Virus record (IMG/VR): IMGVR_UViG_3300032083_001059
Span: 1 to 60,563 of that record
DNA length: 60,563 bases
Source: a virus
Direction: 5' to 3' (one strand)
The notes beneath the pieces were generated by a model. That model saw only the letters and a program-made list of their open reading frames with translations. It was not told where the DNA came from and ran no database searches. This document shows, one piece after another, positions 49,008 to 56,530 of the stretch. The position numbers were made by a program, and so were the translations under genes. Each line of letters starts with the position of its first letter. Positions within the stretch are counted from its first letter, which is position 1.

Positions 49008-49214
49008 ATGAGTAGTATATCAAATGTAACACAAGGTATTAACGCAGATATTTTAACAAACATGAAATCATCAAAAAAGATTTTAAGCAAGGTAGCTGAA
49101 GATAGACAACAGGCTGCAATAGAATCTAAAGAATATTTTAAAGAAGTAATAAACAAATCAACTGAAATAAAAGACAATGTTGCTAAAGGTATTAATGTAG
49201 ACATTACAGTTTAG
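49008..49214 (+). CDS. Small helical protein
   Basis: 68 residues (MSSISNVTQGINADILTNMK; AEDRQQAAIESKEYFKEVIN). ATG 49008 has SD AGGAG at 48995-48999; upstream in-frame ATG lacks one. The GIN-I/V-DI motif is repeated at both ends (QGINADI, KGINVDI). Function unknown; late expression likely. Confidence 0.65.
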   Translation: MSSISNVTQGINADILTNMKSSKKILSKVAEDRQQAAIESKEYFKEVINKSTEIKDNVAKGINVDITV

Positions 49215-49250
49215 TATAATTATTATTCCTTTTAGGAATTAGAAAATCTT

Positions 49251-49262
49251 CTAAATAATAGT
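49251..49262 (+). promoter_or_regulatory. Late-promoter-like element CTAAATAATAGT
   Basis: The same 12-mer occurs at 50205-50216. Both contain TAAATA and both lie 46-55 bases before small genes, so a variant late promoter is likely. A short ATTCC/GGAAT hairpin lies just upstream (49227-49239). Confidence 0.45.
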
Positions 49263-49269
49263 GTACAGA

Positions 49270-49305
49270 GGAAAAGGCCTTTTCCCATAATTAGAAAGGG
49301 GAAAA
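49270..49305 (+). promoter_or_regulatory. Alternative hairpins before a small gene
   Basis: GGAAAAGG/CCTTTTCC is a perfect inverted repeat (49270-49285). The 3' half plus one C (TTTTCCC, 49280-49286) can instead pair with GGGAAAA (49299-49305), which contains the likely SD of the next gene. The two folds exclude each other. Confidence 0.5.
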
Positions 49306-49307
49306 GA

Positions 49308-49412
49308 ATGTACAGAACACTTAAAAAAATATATATTTCACTTTTACAAGCACAAAAAAAGTCTGCATTGCAGAGGCTACGCTACTATCGTGGAGAAGGT
49401 GTAAGATTATGA
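49308..49412 (+). CDS. 34-residue basic peptide, DUF1127-like
   Basis: YRTLKKIYISLLQAQKKSAL then QRLRYYRGEGVRL: a basic helical peptide resembling DUF1127 (YjiS-like) proteins of alphaproteobacteria, though too short to be sure. The GGGGA before it is embedded in a switchable hairpin. Stop and next start overlap. Confidence 0.5.
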   Translation: MYRTLKKIYISLLQAQKKSALQRLRYYRGEGVRL

Positions 49413-49585
49413 AAAAATTTTTTACTAATATTTTTGACTGGTTTCAAACACTAGATGTAAAACTTTACAACAAAAGATTAGAAAGATTTGTTGGTAAAGT
49501 AAACTCTGTGTCAGAAGCAGAGTATAAAATTAGAGAGTTTGAGAAAAAAGAAAGGGAAATGAATTTATTTTCTTATCGTCCCTGA
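49409..49585 (+). CDS. 58-residue helical protein
   Basis: KKFFTNIFDWFQTLDVKLYN then a charged helix (SEAEYKIREFEKKEREMN). Possibly related to the same small alphaproteobacterial helical proteins as its upstream neighbour. Its 3' end overlaps the convergent minus-strand gene by 13 bases. Confidence 0.55.
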   Translation: MKKFFTNIFDWFQTLDVKLYNKRLERFVGKVNSVSEAEYKIREFEKKEREMNLFSYRP

Positions 49586-49716
49586 CCTCTATAAAGTTTA
49601 AACTGCCTCCTTTTATGTTTATTCATCATCTGTAAAGAAGGCTTCTTTCCCATAGAGGTCTTCTTATACTTTGATTGAGTTTCAAAAGTTGAGGTTTCTT
49701 TAAATCTTTTTGCCAT
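49573..49716 (-). CDS. 47-residue basic protein, KYRGQGR family
   Basis: Reads MAKRFKETSTFETQSKYKKT ... MMNKHKRRQFKLYRGQGR. The C-terminus is a hallmark of a small basic protein found across T4-type cyanophages and relatives; function unknown. It is convergent with the plus-strand genes and overlaps the next minus gene upstream by 17 bases. Confidence 0.72.
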   Translation of the reverse strand: MAKRFKETSTFETQSKYKKTSMGKKPSLQMMNKHKRRQFKLYRGQGR

Positions 49717-49882
49717 GTTTTATTGTTTCCTTCATTTCATTAATTCTATTTTCTAAAACTGAAATAGTTGTATGTAGATGTCCAGTAGCTTGTGGTTCTA
49801 ATCTACCTTTTAAAATACTAATTTCCTCTTGCAATACAGCTATTTTTACATCTTCTATCATCATACCTAAATCATTTGTCAT
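49700..49882 (-). CDS. Small coiled-coil protein
   Basis: 60 residues. AVLQEEISILKGRLEPQATGHLHTTISVLENRINEMKETI contains the central GRLxPQxTGHLxTxIxVL motif conserved in T4-type marine phages. Function unknown. Part of a three-gene minus-strand island. Confidence 0.75.
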   Translation of the reverse strand: MTNDLGMMIEDVKIAVLQEEISILKGRLEPQATGHLHTTISVLENRINEMKETIKHGKKI

Positions 49883-49899
49883 TGTAGTATTATTTACTC

Positions 49900-50163
49900 C
49901 TATAAATTATTGTTATAGTCTATGTATGTATCCCTAGTCATACAGCCTTGCTCAACAATTTTATAGGTTGGTTTATTTCCCTTAAATTTGTTGCACAAAT
50001 GTTTCTCTAACGATTTTTGAATATATTCTTGCATAGGTTCAGAATTTAAGTAGTATCCACATTCTGAATATGATAAATATTGTTCTTTATGTTGAACATA
50101 TCTGTGAATTTCTTCATTATCACTACCAAGAAACATTATTAATATTGTTATATAGTATACCAT
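49900..50163 (-). CDS. Small protein, possibly exported
   Basis: 87 residues; hydrophobic start (VYYITILIMFLG) and three Cys in the rest (SECGYYL; HLCNKFKG; QGCMTRD). No SD is evident, and a late-like AATAAATA lies just upstream on this strand. Function unknown. Confidence 0.55.
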   Translation of the reverse strand: MVYYITILIMFLGSDNEEIHRYVQHKEQYLSYSECGYYLNSEPMQEYIQKSLEKHLCNKFKGNKPTYKIVEQGCMTRDTYIDYNNNL

Positions 50164-50176
50164 AATGTTTATTTAT

Positions 50177-50194
50177 TGTGCATAAAATGTGCAT
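50177..50194. repeat. Direct repeat TGTGCAT spaced 11 bp, candidate operator
   Basis: TGTGCAT at 50177-50183 and 50188-50194 in the divergent region between the minus-strand island and the plus-strand membrane protein. One-helical-turn spacing is typical of a regulator binding site. Confidence 0.4.
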
Positions 50195-50204
50195 GTTATA
50201 TTAC

Positions 50205-50216
50205 CTAAATAATAGT
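50205..50216 (+). promoter_or_regulatory. Late-promoter-like element CTAAATAATAGT
   Basis: Identical 12-mer to 49251-49262. It precedes the TTG-initiated gene at 50271 by 55 bases. Confidence 0.45.
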
Positions 50217-50270
50217 AACTATTGAATTGAAGTTTTCGTGTTGCTGTGTTATGAAATACGGAGACAAGAT

Positions 50271-50774
50271 TTGATAGATCCAGTAACTGCATTTGCAGCT
50301 GCAACTACAGCCTTCAAAGGAATTAAAGCACTCGTTAATGCTGGACGAGAGGTTGAAGATGTTACCAGCCAGATTGGTAAGTGGTTTAGTGCAGTCGCAG
50401 ATTATCAGCATGCAGCTGCTGAAAAGAAAAAAGCAAATGAAAGTGGTGTTAAAAAATTATTTGCGCCACAAAGTGTTGAGCAAGAAGCACTTGAATATGT
50501 GATGCATAAGAAAAAAATTAGAGAAATGGAGAGAGACTTAAAAAATATGTTAACTTGGGGTAATTATCCATCTGGTATGTATGAGGAGATGATACAAGCT
50601 AGAAGAAGAATTAAAAGAGAGCGTGAAGAGGCTGTTTATAAAAAAGAACGCATGAAAAGGGATATAATTACCAACATAATATATTTTAGTATACTCGGAG
50701 TTGTCTTGTTTCTAACATGGTGGGTAATTGGAACAATTGTTGATATGTGGCCAGAATCGTCAGGTGAAGAATGA
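50271..50774 (+). CDS. Conserved protein with C-terminal membrane span, TTG start
   Basis: 168 residues. Starts (M)IDPVTAFAAATTAFKGIKALV, a start conserved in T4-type cyanophages, so I place it at TTG 50271 with SD GGAG at 50260-50263 instead of the upstream ATG. A charged helical middle (SVEQEALEYVMHKKKIREMERDL) and a C-terminal span (IIYFSILGVVLFLTWWVIG) follow. Relatives occur near virion or lysis genes; function unknown. Confidence 0.75.
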   Translation: MIDPVTAFAAATTAFKGIKALVNAGREVEDVTSQIGKWFSAVADYQHAAAEKKKANESGVKKLFAPQSVEQEALEYVMHKKKIREMERDLKNMLTWGNYPSGMYEEMIQARRRIKREREEAVYKKERMKRDIITNIIYFSILGVVLFLTWWVIGTIVDMWPESSGEE

Positions 50775-50890
50775 CTTCATTTAGTTGTGGGTGTAGTTTT
50801 TTAGACATACTCATTGCAGTATTTGTTCTCTTATCGTTACCATTCTTTATAATATTCTCTGTATACGCATATATAAAAGTTGGAAAGTGA
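50771..50890 (+). CDS. 39-residue membrane peptide
   Basis: TSFSCGCSF then LDILIAVFVLLSLPFFIIFS, one membrane span. ATGA overlap with the previous gene. Similar tiny membrane proteins follow the same neighbour in related phages as far as I recall. Confidence 0.55.
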   Translation: MTSFSCGCSFLDILIAVFVLLSLPFFIIFSVYAYIKVGK

Positions 50891-50897
50891 GATTAAA

Positions 50898-51176
50898 ATG
50901 AAATATTGGTTATCAGTAGTATCTATGCTACTCGCATCATGTTTATTATATGTGTTAACTCTAAACACAATGATACACGCAAAAGAAATTGATTGGTCAA
51001 AATATGATTTACCAGACATAGGTGAAGATAAAATGTGGTGCATGTTTACTGAATATGAGATGGTAAATGAAGAGCGACAATTTATGATATGCACATACAC
51101 TTGTCAAAATGGTATGCTAGTAAATATGCCAGGCATTGGTAGATGCAGACGAGATATTCAAGAAATTAGGTGGTAA
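50898..51176 (+). CDS. Putative secreted cysteine-containing protein
   Basis: 92 residues. Signal-like start (YWLSVVSMLLASCLLYVLT) with a possible lipobox-like ASC; four more Cys in the mature part (MWCMF; MICTYTCQNG; GRCRRD). Likely periplasmic with disulfides. Function unknown. Confidence 0.6.
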   Translation: MKYWLSVVSMLLASCLLYVLTLNTMIHAKEIDWSKYDLPDIGEDKMWCMFTEYEMVNEERQFMICTYTCQNGMLVNMPGIGRCRRDIQEIRW

Positions 51177-51234
51177 AATGGTATTTACTTTTTTCTGCCG
51201 TCTACACTCATATTTATAAAAATTACAAACTCAA

Positions 51235-51348
51235 GTGAAACCAGAAACTAAAAAATTGATAAGACAAATAATTTTTGAAATTATATTACCAATAGCATTA
51301 CTTATTTGGTTTATGTCATGGTTATTAGGGCCAGTAGGAAAAGGATAA
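51235..51348 (+). CDS. Possible 37-residue membrane peptide, GTG start
   Basis: KPETKKLIRQIIFEIILPIA then LLIWFMSWLLGPVGKG: a basic start and one hydrophobic span. No good SD. The shared TAATG with the next small ORF is the main support. Confidence 0.4.
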   Translation: MKPETKKLIRQIIFEIILPIALLIWFMSWLLGPVGKG

Positions 51349-51434
51349 TGAAAAAGATAATAGAGAAAATAAAACTTAAATTAAAATACAAATCTACTAC
51401 ATGGGTAAAACCATATTTTGAAGATTGTTTATAA
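51348..51434 (+). CDS. Possible 28-residue basic peptide
   Basis: KKIIEKIKLKLKYKSTTWVK then PYFEDCL. Starts on the previous stop; very short, no homologue recognised. Ends three bases before a promoter. Confidence 0.35.
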   Translation: MKKIIEKIKLKLKYKSTTWVKPYFEDCL

Positions 51435-51437
51435 TAC

Positions 51438-51467
51438 TTGACACCTATATACTATCTGTGGTAACAT
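51438..51467 (+). promoter_or_regulatory. Sigma-70-type promoter for the cytochrome/SET/2OG operon
   Basis: TTGACA (51438-51443), 18 bp, TAACAT (51462-51467). TAACAT is also the -10 of cassette copy 1. It gives a leader of about 25 bases with SD TGAGGA. Confidence 0.65.
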
Positions 51468-51499
51468 GATAAAAATTTAGAAAATGAGGATAGTATACT

Positions 51500-52342
51500 A
51501 TGAAATTAAAAGACACACCAAATCCAGAGCAACCAAAAACGCAAGCAGATTACTGGAAAAATAAAAAAGTTTACGAAAAAGTTCAATACCAGATTAATAA
51601 TTTCTTTGGGCCACCACTTGCAAGAATTGTTGTTCCACAAGAAATAGTTGATGGGTTAAACAAAACAGTAGACAGAAAACTTAATGAGCAATATAAAACT
51701 CATGGGGATAGATTAGTTGGTCAGATTAATCACGAGCCTGACTTGTCACTTCAAGATTTAGATGAGTCTGGAGCTGCACATTTTTTTCATTCATGCACAG
51801 CATCTTTTGTTCACCAAGTTCTATCATCAAGATTTGGTGGCAGAGAAAATTTAAAAAAGAATTTTCAGCTTTCAGTTCTATATAAAAGTGCATGGGCAGT
51901 TTGTCAATATGAAAATGAATATAATCCAGTTCACTTTCACACAGATTGTGACATCAGTTCAGTCATGTATCTTAAAATACCAAAGTATGAAAAAAGATGG
52001 GATGACACAAAGCCATATAAACAAAATTGGGTAGATGGGAATATTGAATTTATTGCTAACTCTGCTGGAACAATGGGATTAGAAATGGGTACTTATCAGC
52101 ACACTCCACAAGTAGGAGAGTTATTTTTATTCCCATCAAATTTACTTCACACAGTATATCCATTTTTAGGTAAAGGTGAAAGAAGAAGTCTTGCATTTAA
52201 CATGTCATATCAACTTAGAGATTTAGAAAGAGGTGTAGTTGTTAATGGGTTTAACGATCCAGTTGGACTTGGAGATGGTGGAATGGGAGCTTCAATGATT
52301 CCTAAACCTATTCACGACATGGTGCAAAGTAGAAAAAAATGA
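51500..52342 (+). CDS. 2OG-Fe(II) oxygenase-type protein (4 of 5)
   Basis: 280 residues, the longest of the five. NEYNPVHFHTDCDISSVMYLK gives the proximal H-x-H-x-D cluster; FPSNLLHTVYPF the distal His; GERRSLAFNMSYQ the 2OG Arg. It most resembles the oxygenase at 22517-23206 (same FPS..LH.VYPF...GERRS segment). A C-terminal Gly-rich tail follows. It is the first gene of the operon and couples to the cytochrome gene by a four-base overlap. Confidence 0.82.
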   Translation: MKLKDTPNPEQPKTQADYWKNKKVYEKVQYQINNFFGPPLARIVVPQEIVDGLNKTVDRKLNEQYKTHGDRLVGQINHEPDLSLQDLDESGAAHFFHSCTASFVHQVLSSRFGGRENLKKNFQLSVLYKSAWAVCQYENEYNPVHFHTDCDISSVMYLKIPKYEKRWDDTKPYKQNWVDGNIEFIANSAGTMGLEMGTYQHTPQVGELFLFPSNLLHTVYPFLGKGERRSLAFNMSYQLRDLERGVVVNGFNDPVGLGDGGMGASMIPKPIHDMVQSRKK

Positions 52343-52725
52343 AGTTTAAAAGAAAACCAGAATGGTGGGTTTGGGTAATTGTTTTTTTACAAGTGGCATT
52401 ATCTGCATTTTTAATTTTTTTATCATACACAAGTGCAGATGATGAGTTTTTAAAAGTTAATGATCCAGTGTATTCTATTTTTAAAAAGGAGAGATGCACA
52501 AAATGTCATGCATTAAAAGAAGATTTGGGTGGCCCATCATTTACTGCAATATCAATCAGATACAAAGATGCTGATACTACAAAAATTCGCACACTATCAA
52601 AAACTATTATGTATGGTGGTGTTGGTAATTGGGGTGATATTCCAATGCCTCCAAGTAGTGTTCACGACCAGCAAGCAGAACTGATAGTGAGATGGATTTT
52701 AAGACTACCACATGAAGATTTATAG
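52339..52725 (+). CDS. Membrane-anchored monohaem cytochrome c
   Basis: 128 residues. One N-terminal span (about 9-30), then a class I cytochrome c domain: KKERCTKCHALKEDLGGPSF carries CxxCH (Cys 53, Cys 56, His 57), and WGDIPMPPSSVHDQQAELIVRWI has the Met ligand (about 102) in the typical PMPP setting before the last helix. It resembles c551/c8-type carriers. Haem would be attached in the periplasm by the host. Overlaps both neighbours, so it is a real part of the operon. Confidence 0.87.
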   Translation: MKFKRKPEWWVWVIVFLQVALSAFLIFLSYTSADDEFLKVNDPVYSIFKKERCTKCHALKEDLGGPSFTAISIRYKDADTTKIRTLSKTIMYGGVGNWGDIPMPPSSVHDQQAELIVRWILRLPHEDL

Positions 52726-53065
52726 GCCACTACCTAGTTGCTTATCTATAGAGCCATCTGAAATACATGGATTAGGACTTGTCGCAATAGATGATATTGA
52801 AGAAAATACTAATTTAGGTGTTACTCATTTTTTTACTGGAATTGAAATTATAAGAACGCCTCTTGGTGGATTTGGTAATCACTCGGAAACGCCAAACTGT
52901 AGAAAACAAAAGTTGCCTTGGGAAATTGAAGTTGGTTTGTTTGGAGATTTGTGGATACTAATCACAAATCGTTATATAGAATGTGGTGAGGAAATAACTT
53001 GGCAATATGACTTTTACAATCCAACAATAAAAGATAATGGAGATAAAACTTTTGGAATTATTTGA
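52712..53065 (+). CDS. SET-domain protein (putative lysine methyltransferase)
   Basis: 117 residues. SEIHGLGLVAIDDIEENTNLG (SET-N), then GGFGNHSETPNC (the N-H-S-x-x-P-N-C motif that binds AdoMet, about 54-64) and YIECGEEITWQYDF (the GEEI..Y motif with the catalytic Tyr). It is small, lacking pre- and post-SET domains, as in bacterial and viral versions. Substrate unknown. Starts inside the cytochrome gene end. Confidence 0.82.
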   Translation: MKIYRPLPSCLSIEPSEIHGLGLVAIDDIEENTNLGVTHFFTGIEIIRTPLGGFGNHSETPNCRKQKLPWEIEVGLFGDLWILITNRYIECGEEITWQYDFYNPTIKDNGDKTFGII

Positions 53066-53501
53066 TTCAGTAACAGATTTTACTATTGAAAAAGATATTG
53101 TACGCCCAGAGTATGATAGAAACTTTCGTATTGGTTCAAATCGTGAAGTATTTGGATGGGGAGAAGAAAGTAATTATGCATCTTTGTGCTGTATTGCATA
53201 TTGCAGTGAAATACCTACAACTATGAAAGAGTTGGAAGATGATACCTCTATAATATCACCACACAAATCAGATATTGCAGTTGCGTATACTATATGGAAT
53301 AATTCTGACACAGTTAAAGGTGCAGGCCGATCTTTGATACTTGCACTTCAAGAATATTTTTCTTTTGACAGAAATATTATGAGATTAGTAACTTTATCAC
53401 CACTAACTGAAATGGCAAAAAAGTTTCACTTGTCTAATGGTGCAAAGTTATTACAAACTAATAGTGAGAGTTACAATTTTGAATACAAAATTTCAAATTA
53501 A
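53037..53501 (+). CDS. GNAT-like acetyltransferase-type protein
   Basis: 154 residues. AVAYTIWNNSDTVKGAGRSLILALQEYF resembles the acetyl-CoA-binding motif A region, followed by VTLSPLTEMAKKFHLSNGAKLLQ, a motif known from phage and cyanobacterial GNAT-like proteins. The canonical Q/RxxGxG/A is degenerate, so activity is uncertain. Overlaps the SET gene by 29 bases. Confidence 0.65.
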   Translation: MEIKLLELFDSVTDFTIEKDIVRPEYDRNFRIGSNREVFGWGEESNYASLCCIAYCSEIPTTMKELEDDTSIISPHKSDIAVAYTIWNNSDTVKGAGRSLILALQEYFSFDRNIMRLVTLSPLTEMAKKFHLSNGAKLLQTNSESYNFEYKISN

Positions 53502-53991
53502 AAAACATAAATTATCAATTAATACAAAACCAATTAAAGAATATGCACTCTCTTTAAGTGAGGGTAGAGAGGTATCTAATGTTGGTGGGTTTCAATCAAC
53601 TAAATTTATAGAGCCACCAAAAATATGTGAGGATTTGTTTACAGAGATAGAAAAACATCTCCCTAGAAAAATGATACTATCATCTCTATGGTTTAACATT
53701 AATGGTAAGAATAATTACAATATAAAACACAATCACGAAGATAAAAAAACTTATATGGTAAAGCATGGTGATAGATGGATATTAGTCAATCACTTAAATG
53801 GATTGAGTGGTGTGTTTTACATAGATGTTCCAGATGAAAACATGGGTGATATTGTTTTTGACAATGATAGAATATCACCAAAGACAAATGATTTAATTTT
53901 ATTTTCAAATCTTGAAAAGCATGAAGTTGAAAAAAACAAATCTGACATGAAAAGAATTAGTTTAGCTTTTAATTATGGTGATAAGGTTTGA
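53479..53991 (+). CDS. 2OG-Fe(II) oxygenase-type protein (5 of 5)
   Basis: 170 residues from TTG 53479, preferred because GAGAG lies upstream; an ATG at 53437 would extend it deep into the GNAT gene. NYNIKHNHEDKKTYMVKHGD and LSGVFYIDVPD are the proximal His region and strand; FSNLEKHEVEKNKSDMKRIS has the distal His and Arg, then LAFNYG. Last gene of the operon; the gp43 -35 box overlaps its stop. Confidence 0.72.
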   Translation: MNTKFQIKKHKLSINTKPIKEYALSLSEGREVSNVGGFQSTKFIEPPKICEDLFTEIEKHLPRKMILSSLWFNINGKNNYNIKHNHEDKKTYMVKHGDRWILVNHLNGLSGVFYIDVPDENMGDIVFDNDRISPKTNDLILFSNLEKHEVEKNKSDMKRISLAFNYGDKV

Positions 53992-54016
53992 CACCACCAC
54001 TTAACTATGATATCAT
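53988..54016 (+). promoter_or_regulatory. Sigma-70-type promoter for gp43; predicted leaderless
   Basis: TTGACA (53988-53993), 17 bp, TATCAT (54011-54016). The start of transcription should fall at about 54023, which is the A of the polymerase ATG. No SD is present. Confidence 0.78.
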
Positions 54017-54022
54017 TATACA

Positions 54023-56530
54023 ATGAAATTTTATACCAATATTACACAATGGGGTGATAATTTACTTGTTCGTGAATACAAAGACGGACAAAGAGTCAAT
54101 CGCAAGATAAAGTATCAGCCTACTTTATATACAGTCGTTAGTAAACCAACAGAATACAAAACTCTTGAGGGAAAATATGTTACACCTATGAAACATACTT
54201 CTATGAAAGAGGCAAAAGAGTGGGTAAACAATTATAAAAATCAGCCACATCTAATTTATGGAAATACTTCTTTTGCATACAATTACATTGCAGATGAATA
54301 TCCTAATGAAGTAAAATGGGATAGTGAGAAACTTTTACTGGTAACAATTGATATTGAGGTTGAATGTGAAAATGGATTTCCTAATCCAGAGGAAGCAAGT
54401 GAGCCACTGTTATCAATTACAATCAAGAATCATCAAAGTAAAGAAATTATTGTTTGGGGATTAAAAGACTTTACTACAGATAGAGAAGATGTAACTTATA
54501 TACTTTGCGATAGTGAGAAAACATTACTGAATCGTTTTGTTACATTTTGGACTGATAATTATCCAGATATAATTACTGGCTGGAATACAGAGTTTTTTGA
54601 TTTACCTTATATTTGTAATCGTATCTCAAGATTATTTGATGAAAAAATGTTAAAAAAGTTATCGCCTTGGGGTAATGTTTCAAGTCGTAACATTTACTCA
54701 CAAGGACGCAGTCATCAAGTGTATGAGGTGCAAGGTATTGCACATTTAGATTATTATGATTTGTATCGTAAGTTTACATATACAAACCAAGAATCGTATA
54801 GGTTAGACCACATTGCATTTGTTGAACTAGGTGAAAGAAAAGATGGTAATCCATTTGAAACTTTTAGAGAGTGGTATACCAAAGACTATCAATCTTTTAT
54901 TGAATATAATATTACTGATGTTGAGTTGGTTGACAAGTTAGAGGATAAGTTAAAACTTATTGAGTTATGCTTAACTATGGCATATGATGCAAAAGTTAAT
55001 TACATGGATGTTTTAGGAACTACAAAGTATTGGGATATACTCATATATAATTACTTGCGTGGTAAAAATATTGTTATACCACAAAAGATTGAGCAAAAGA
55101 AATCAAGTAAGTTTGAAGGTGCGTATGTAAAAGATCCACAAGTGGGAGAGCATAAATGGGTAATGTCATTTGATTTAAACTCATTATATCCACACTTAAT
55201 CATGCAGTATAACATATCACCAGAAACATTATATTCTAAAAAACCACTGTGGCAAGATTCACAAGTTGAGGAGATGATAAAGTTAGAAAAGGACACATCA
55301 GCTCTCAAGAAGAAAAATGTAACACTTACTCCAAATGGTGCATTATTTAAAACAGATAAGAAAGGATTTTTGCCTGAAATAATGCAGAAGATATATGATG
55401 ATAGAGTGAGTTATAAGAAGCTTATGATTCAGGCAAAGAAAGAATATGAGAGAACAAAAAATCCCAAACTCATTAAAGACATTGCAAGATATAACAATAT
55501 TCAGATGGCTAAAAAAATCTCTCTTAATAGTGCCTATGGTGCTATCGGTAATAATTGGTTTCGTTATTACAATATATTGGTTGCTGAGGCTATTACTACG
55601 AGTGGTCAGTTATCCATTCGCTATATTGAACATTCAATTAACAAGTATATTAATTCAATTATTGGAACATCTGGAAAAGATTTCATTCTTGCTTCAGATA
55701 CAGATTCAGTGTACATTACATTTGACGAACTCGTTAGTAAAGTGTTTAGAGAGGGAGCAAAGACTGAAAAAATCATCAACTTCTTGGATACTGTGGCCAG
55801 AGAAAAAATTGAACCATTTATTGATAAAAGTTATTCGGTTCTCTCTGAATACATAAACGCATACGAGCAAAAGATGAGTATGAAGCGTGAGGTGATTGCA
55901 GATAAAGCTGTATGGGTTGCAAAGAAAAGATACATACTTAACGCATGGGATGTTGAGGGTGTAAGATATAAAGAGCCACAGTTAAAAATCATGGGTATTG
56001 AAGCAGTTAAATCATCAACGCCTGCGCCTTGCAGAGAGAAACTTAAGTCTGCACTTAAGATTATTATGAATGGTGATTCTTCTGAATTAAATGATTTTAT
56101 ACAGGATTTTCGTAAGAAGTTTATGGAACTACCAGCTGAGGAAATAGCATATCCAAGAAGTGTAAATGGATTAGACAAATTTACAACATCACATAACCTC
56201 TTTTCTAAAGGAGCTCCTATACATTGTAAGGGTGCGATATTATATAATCACTTATTGCGAAAACAAAAACTTACGCACAAATATCCATTCATACAAGAGG
56301 GAGATAAGATTAAGTTTGTTCACATGAAAACTCCAAATGTTTATCAATCTACTGCAATGTCGTTTATGACTAGATTACCAAAGGAGTTTAATGTGCAAGA
56401 TAAGATTGATTATGATATGCAGTTTGAAAAAAGTTTTATGGAGCCTCTTAAGTTTATCACAGATAAAATAAGATGGAAACTAGATGAGAGTTATGGAACA
56501 CAAGGAACATTAGAAGAATTTTTTGTTTGA
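54023..56530 (+). CDS. 43: DNA polymerase gp43 (family B)
   Basis: 835 residues, T4 gp43 being 898. Exonuclease motif TIDIEVECENGFP (about 108-120), then NTEFFDLPYI (ExoII-like). Polymerase motifs: SFDLNSLYPHLIMQY (A, about 382), KKISLNSAYGAIGNNW (B, about 495-510) and LASDTDSVYI (C, about 555). Both proofreading and polymerase sites look intact. It is the replicative enzyme and works with the gp44/gp62 loader encoded next. Confidence 0.95.
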   Translation: MKFYTNITQWGDNLLVREYKDGQRVNRKIKYQPTLYTVVSKPTEYKTLEGKYVTPMKHTSMKEAKEWVNNYKNQPHLIYGNTSFAYNYIADEYPNEVKWDSEKLLLVTIDIEVECENGFPNPEEASEPLLSITIKNHQSKEIIVWGLKDFTTDREDVTYILCDSEKTLLNRFVTFWTDNYPDIITGWNTEFFDLPYICNRISRLFDEKMLKKLSPWGNVSSRNIYSQGRSHQVYEVQGIAHLDYYDLYRKFTYTNQESYRLDHIAFVELGERKDGNPFETFREWYTKDYQSFIEYNITDVELVDKLEDKLKLIELCLTMAYDAKVNYMDVLGTTKYWDILIYNYLRGKNIVIPQKIEQKKSSKFEGAYVKDPQVGEHKWVMSFDLNSLYPHLIMQYNISPETLYSKKPLWQDSQVEEMIKLEKDTSALKKKNVTLTPNGALFKTDKKGFLPEIMQKIYDDRVSYKKLMIQAKKEYERTKNPKLIKDIARYNNIQMAKKISLNSAYGAIGNNWFRYYNILVAEAITTSGQLSIRYIEHSINKYINSIIGTSGKDFILASDTDSVYITFDELVSKVFREGAKTEKIINFLDTVAREKIEPFIDKSYSVLSEYINAYEQKMSMKREVIADKAVWVAKKRYILNAWDVEGVRYKEPQLKIMGIEAVKSSTPAPCREKLKSALKIIMNGDSSELNDFIQDFRKKFMELPAEEIAYPRSVNGLDKFTTSHNLFSKGAPIHCKGAILYNHLLRKQKLTHKYPFIQEGDKIKFVHMKTPNVYQSTAMSFMTRLPKEFNVQDKIDYDMQFEKSFMEPLKFITDKIRWKLDESYGTQGTLEEFFV

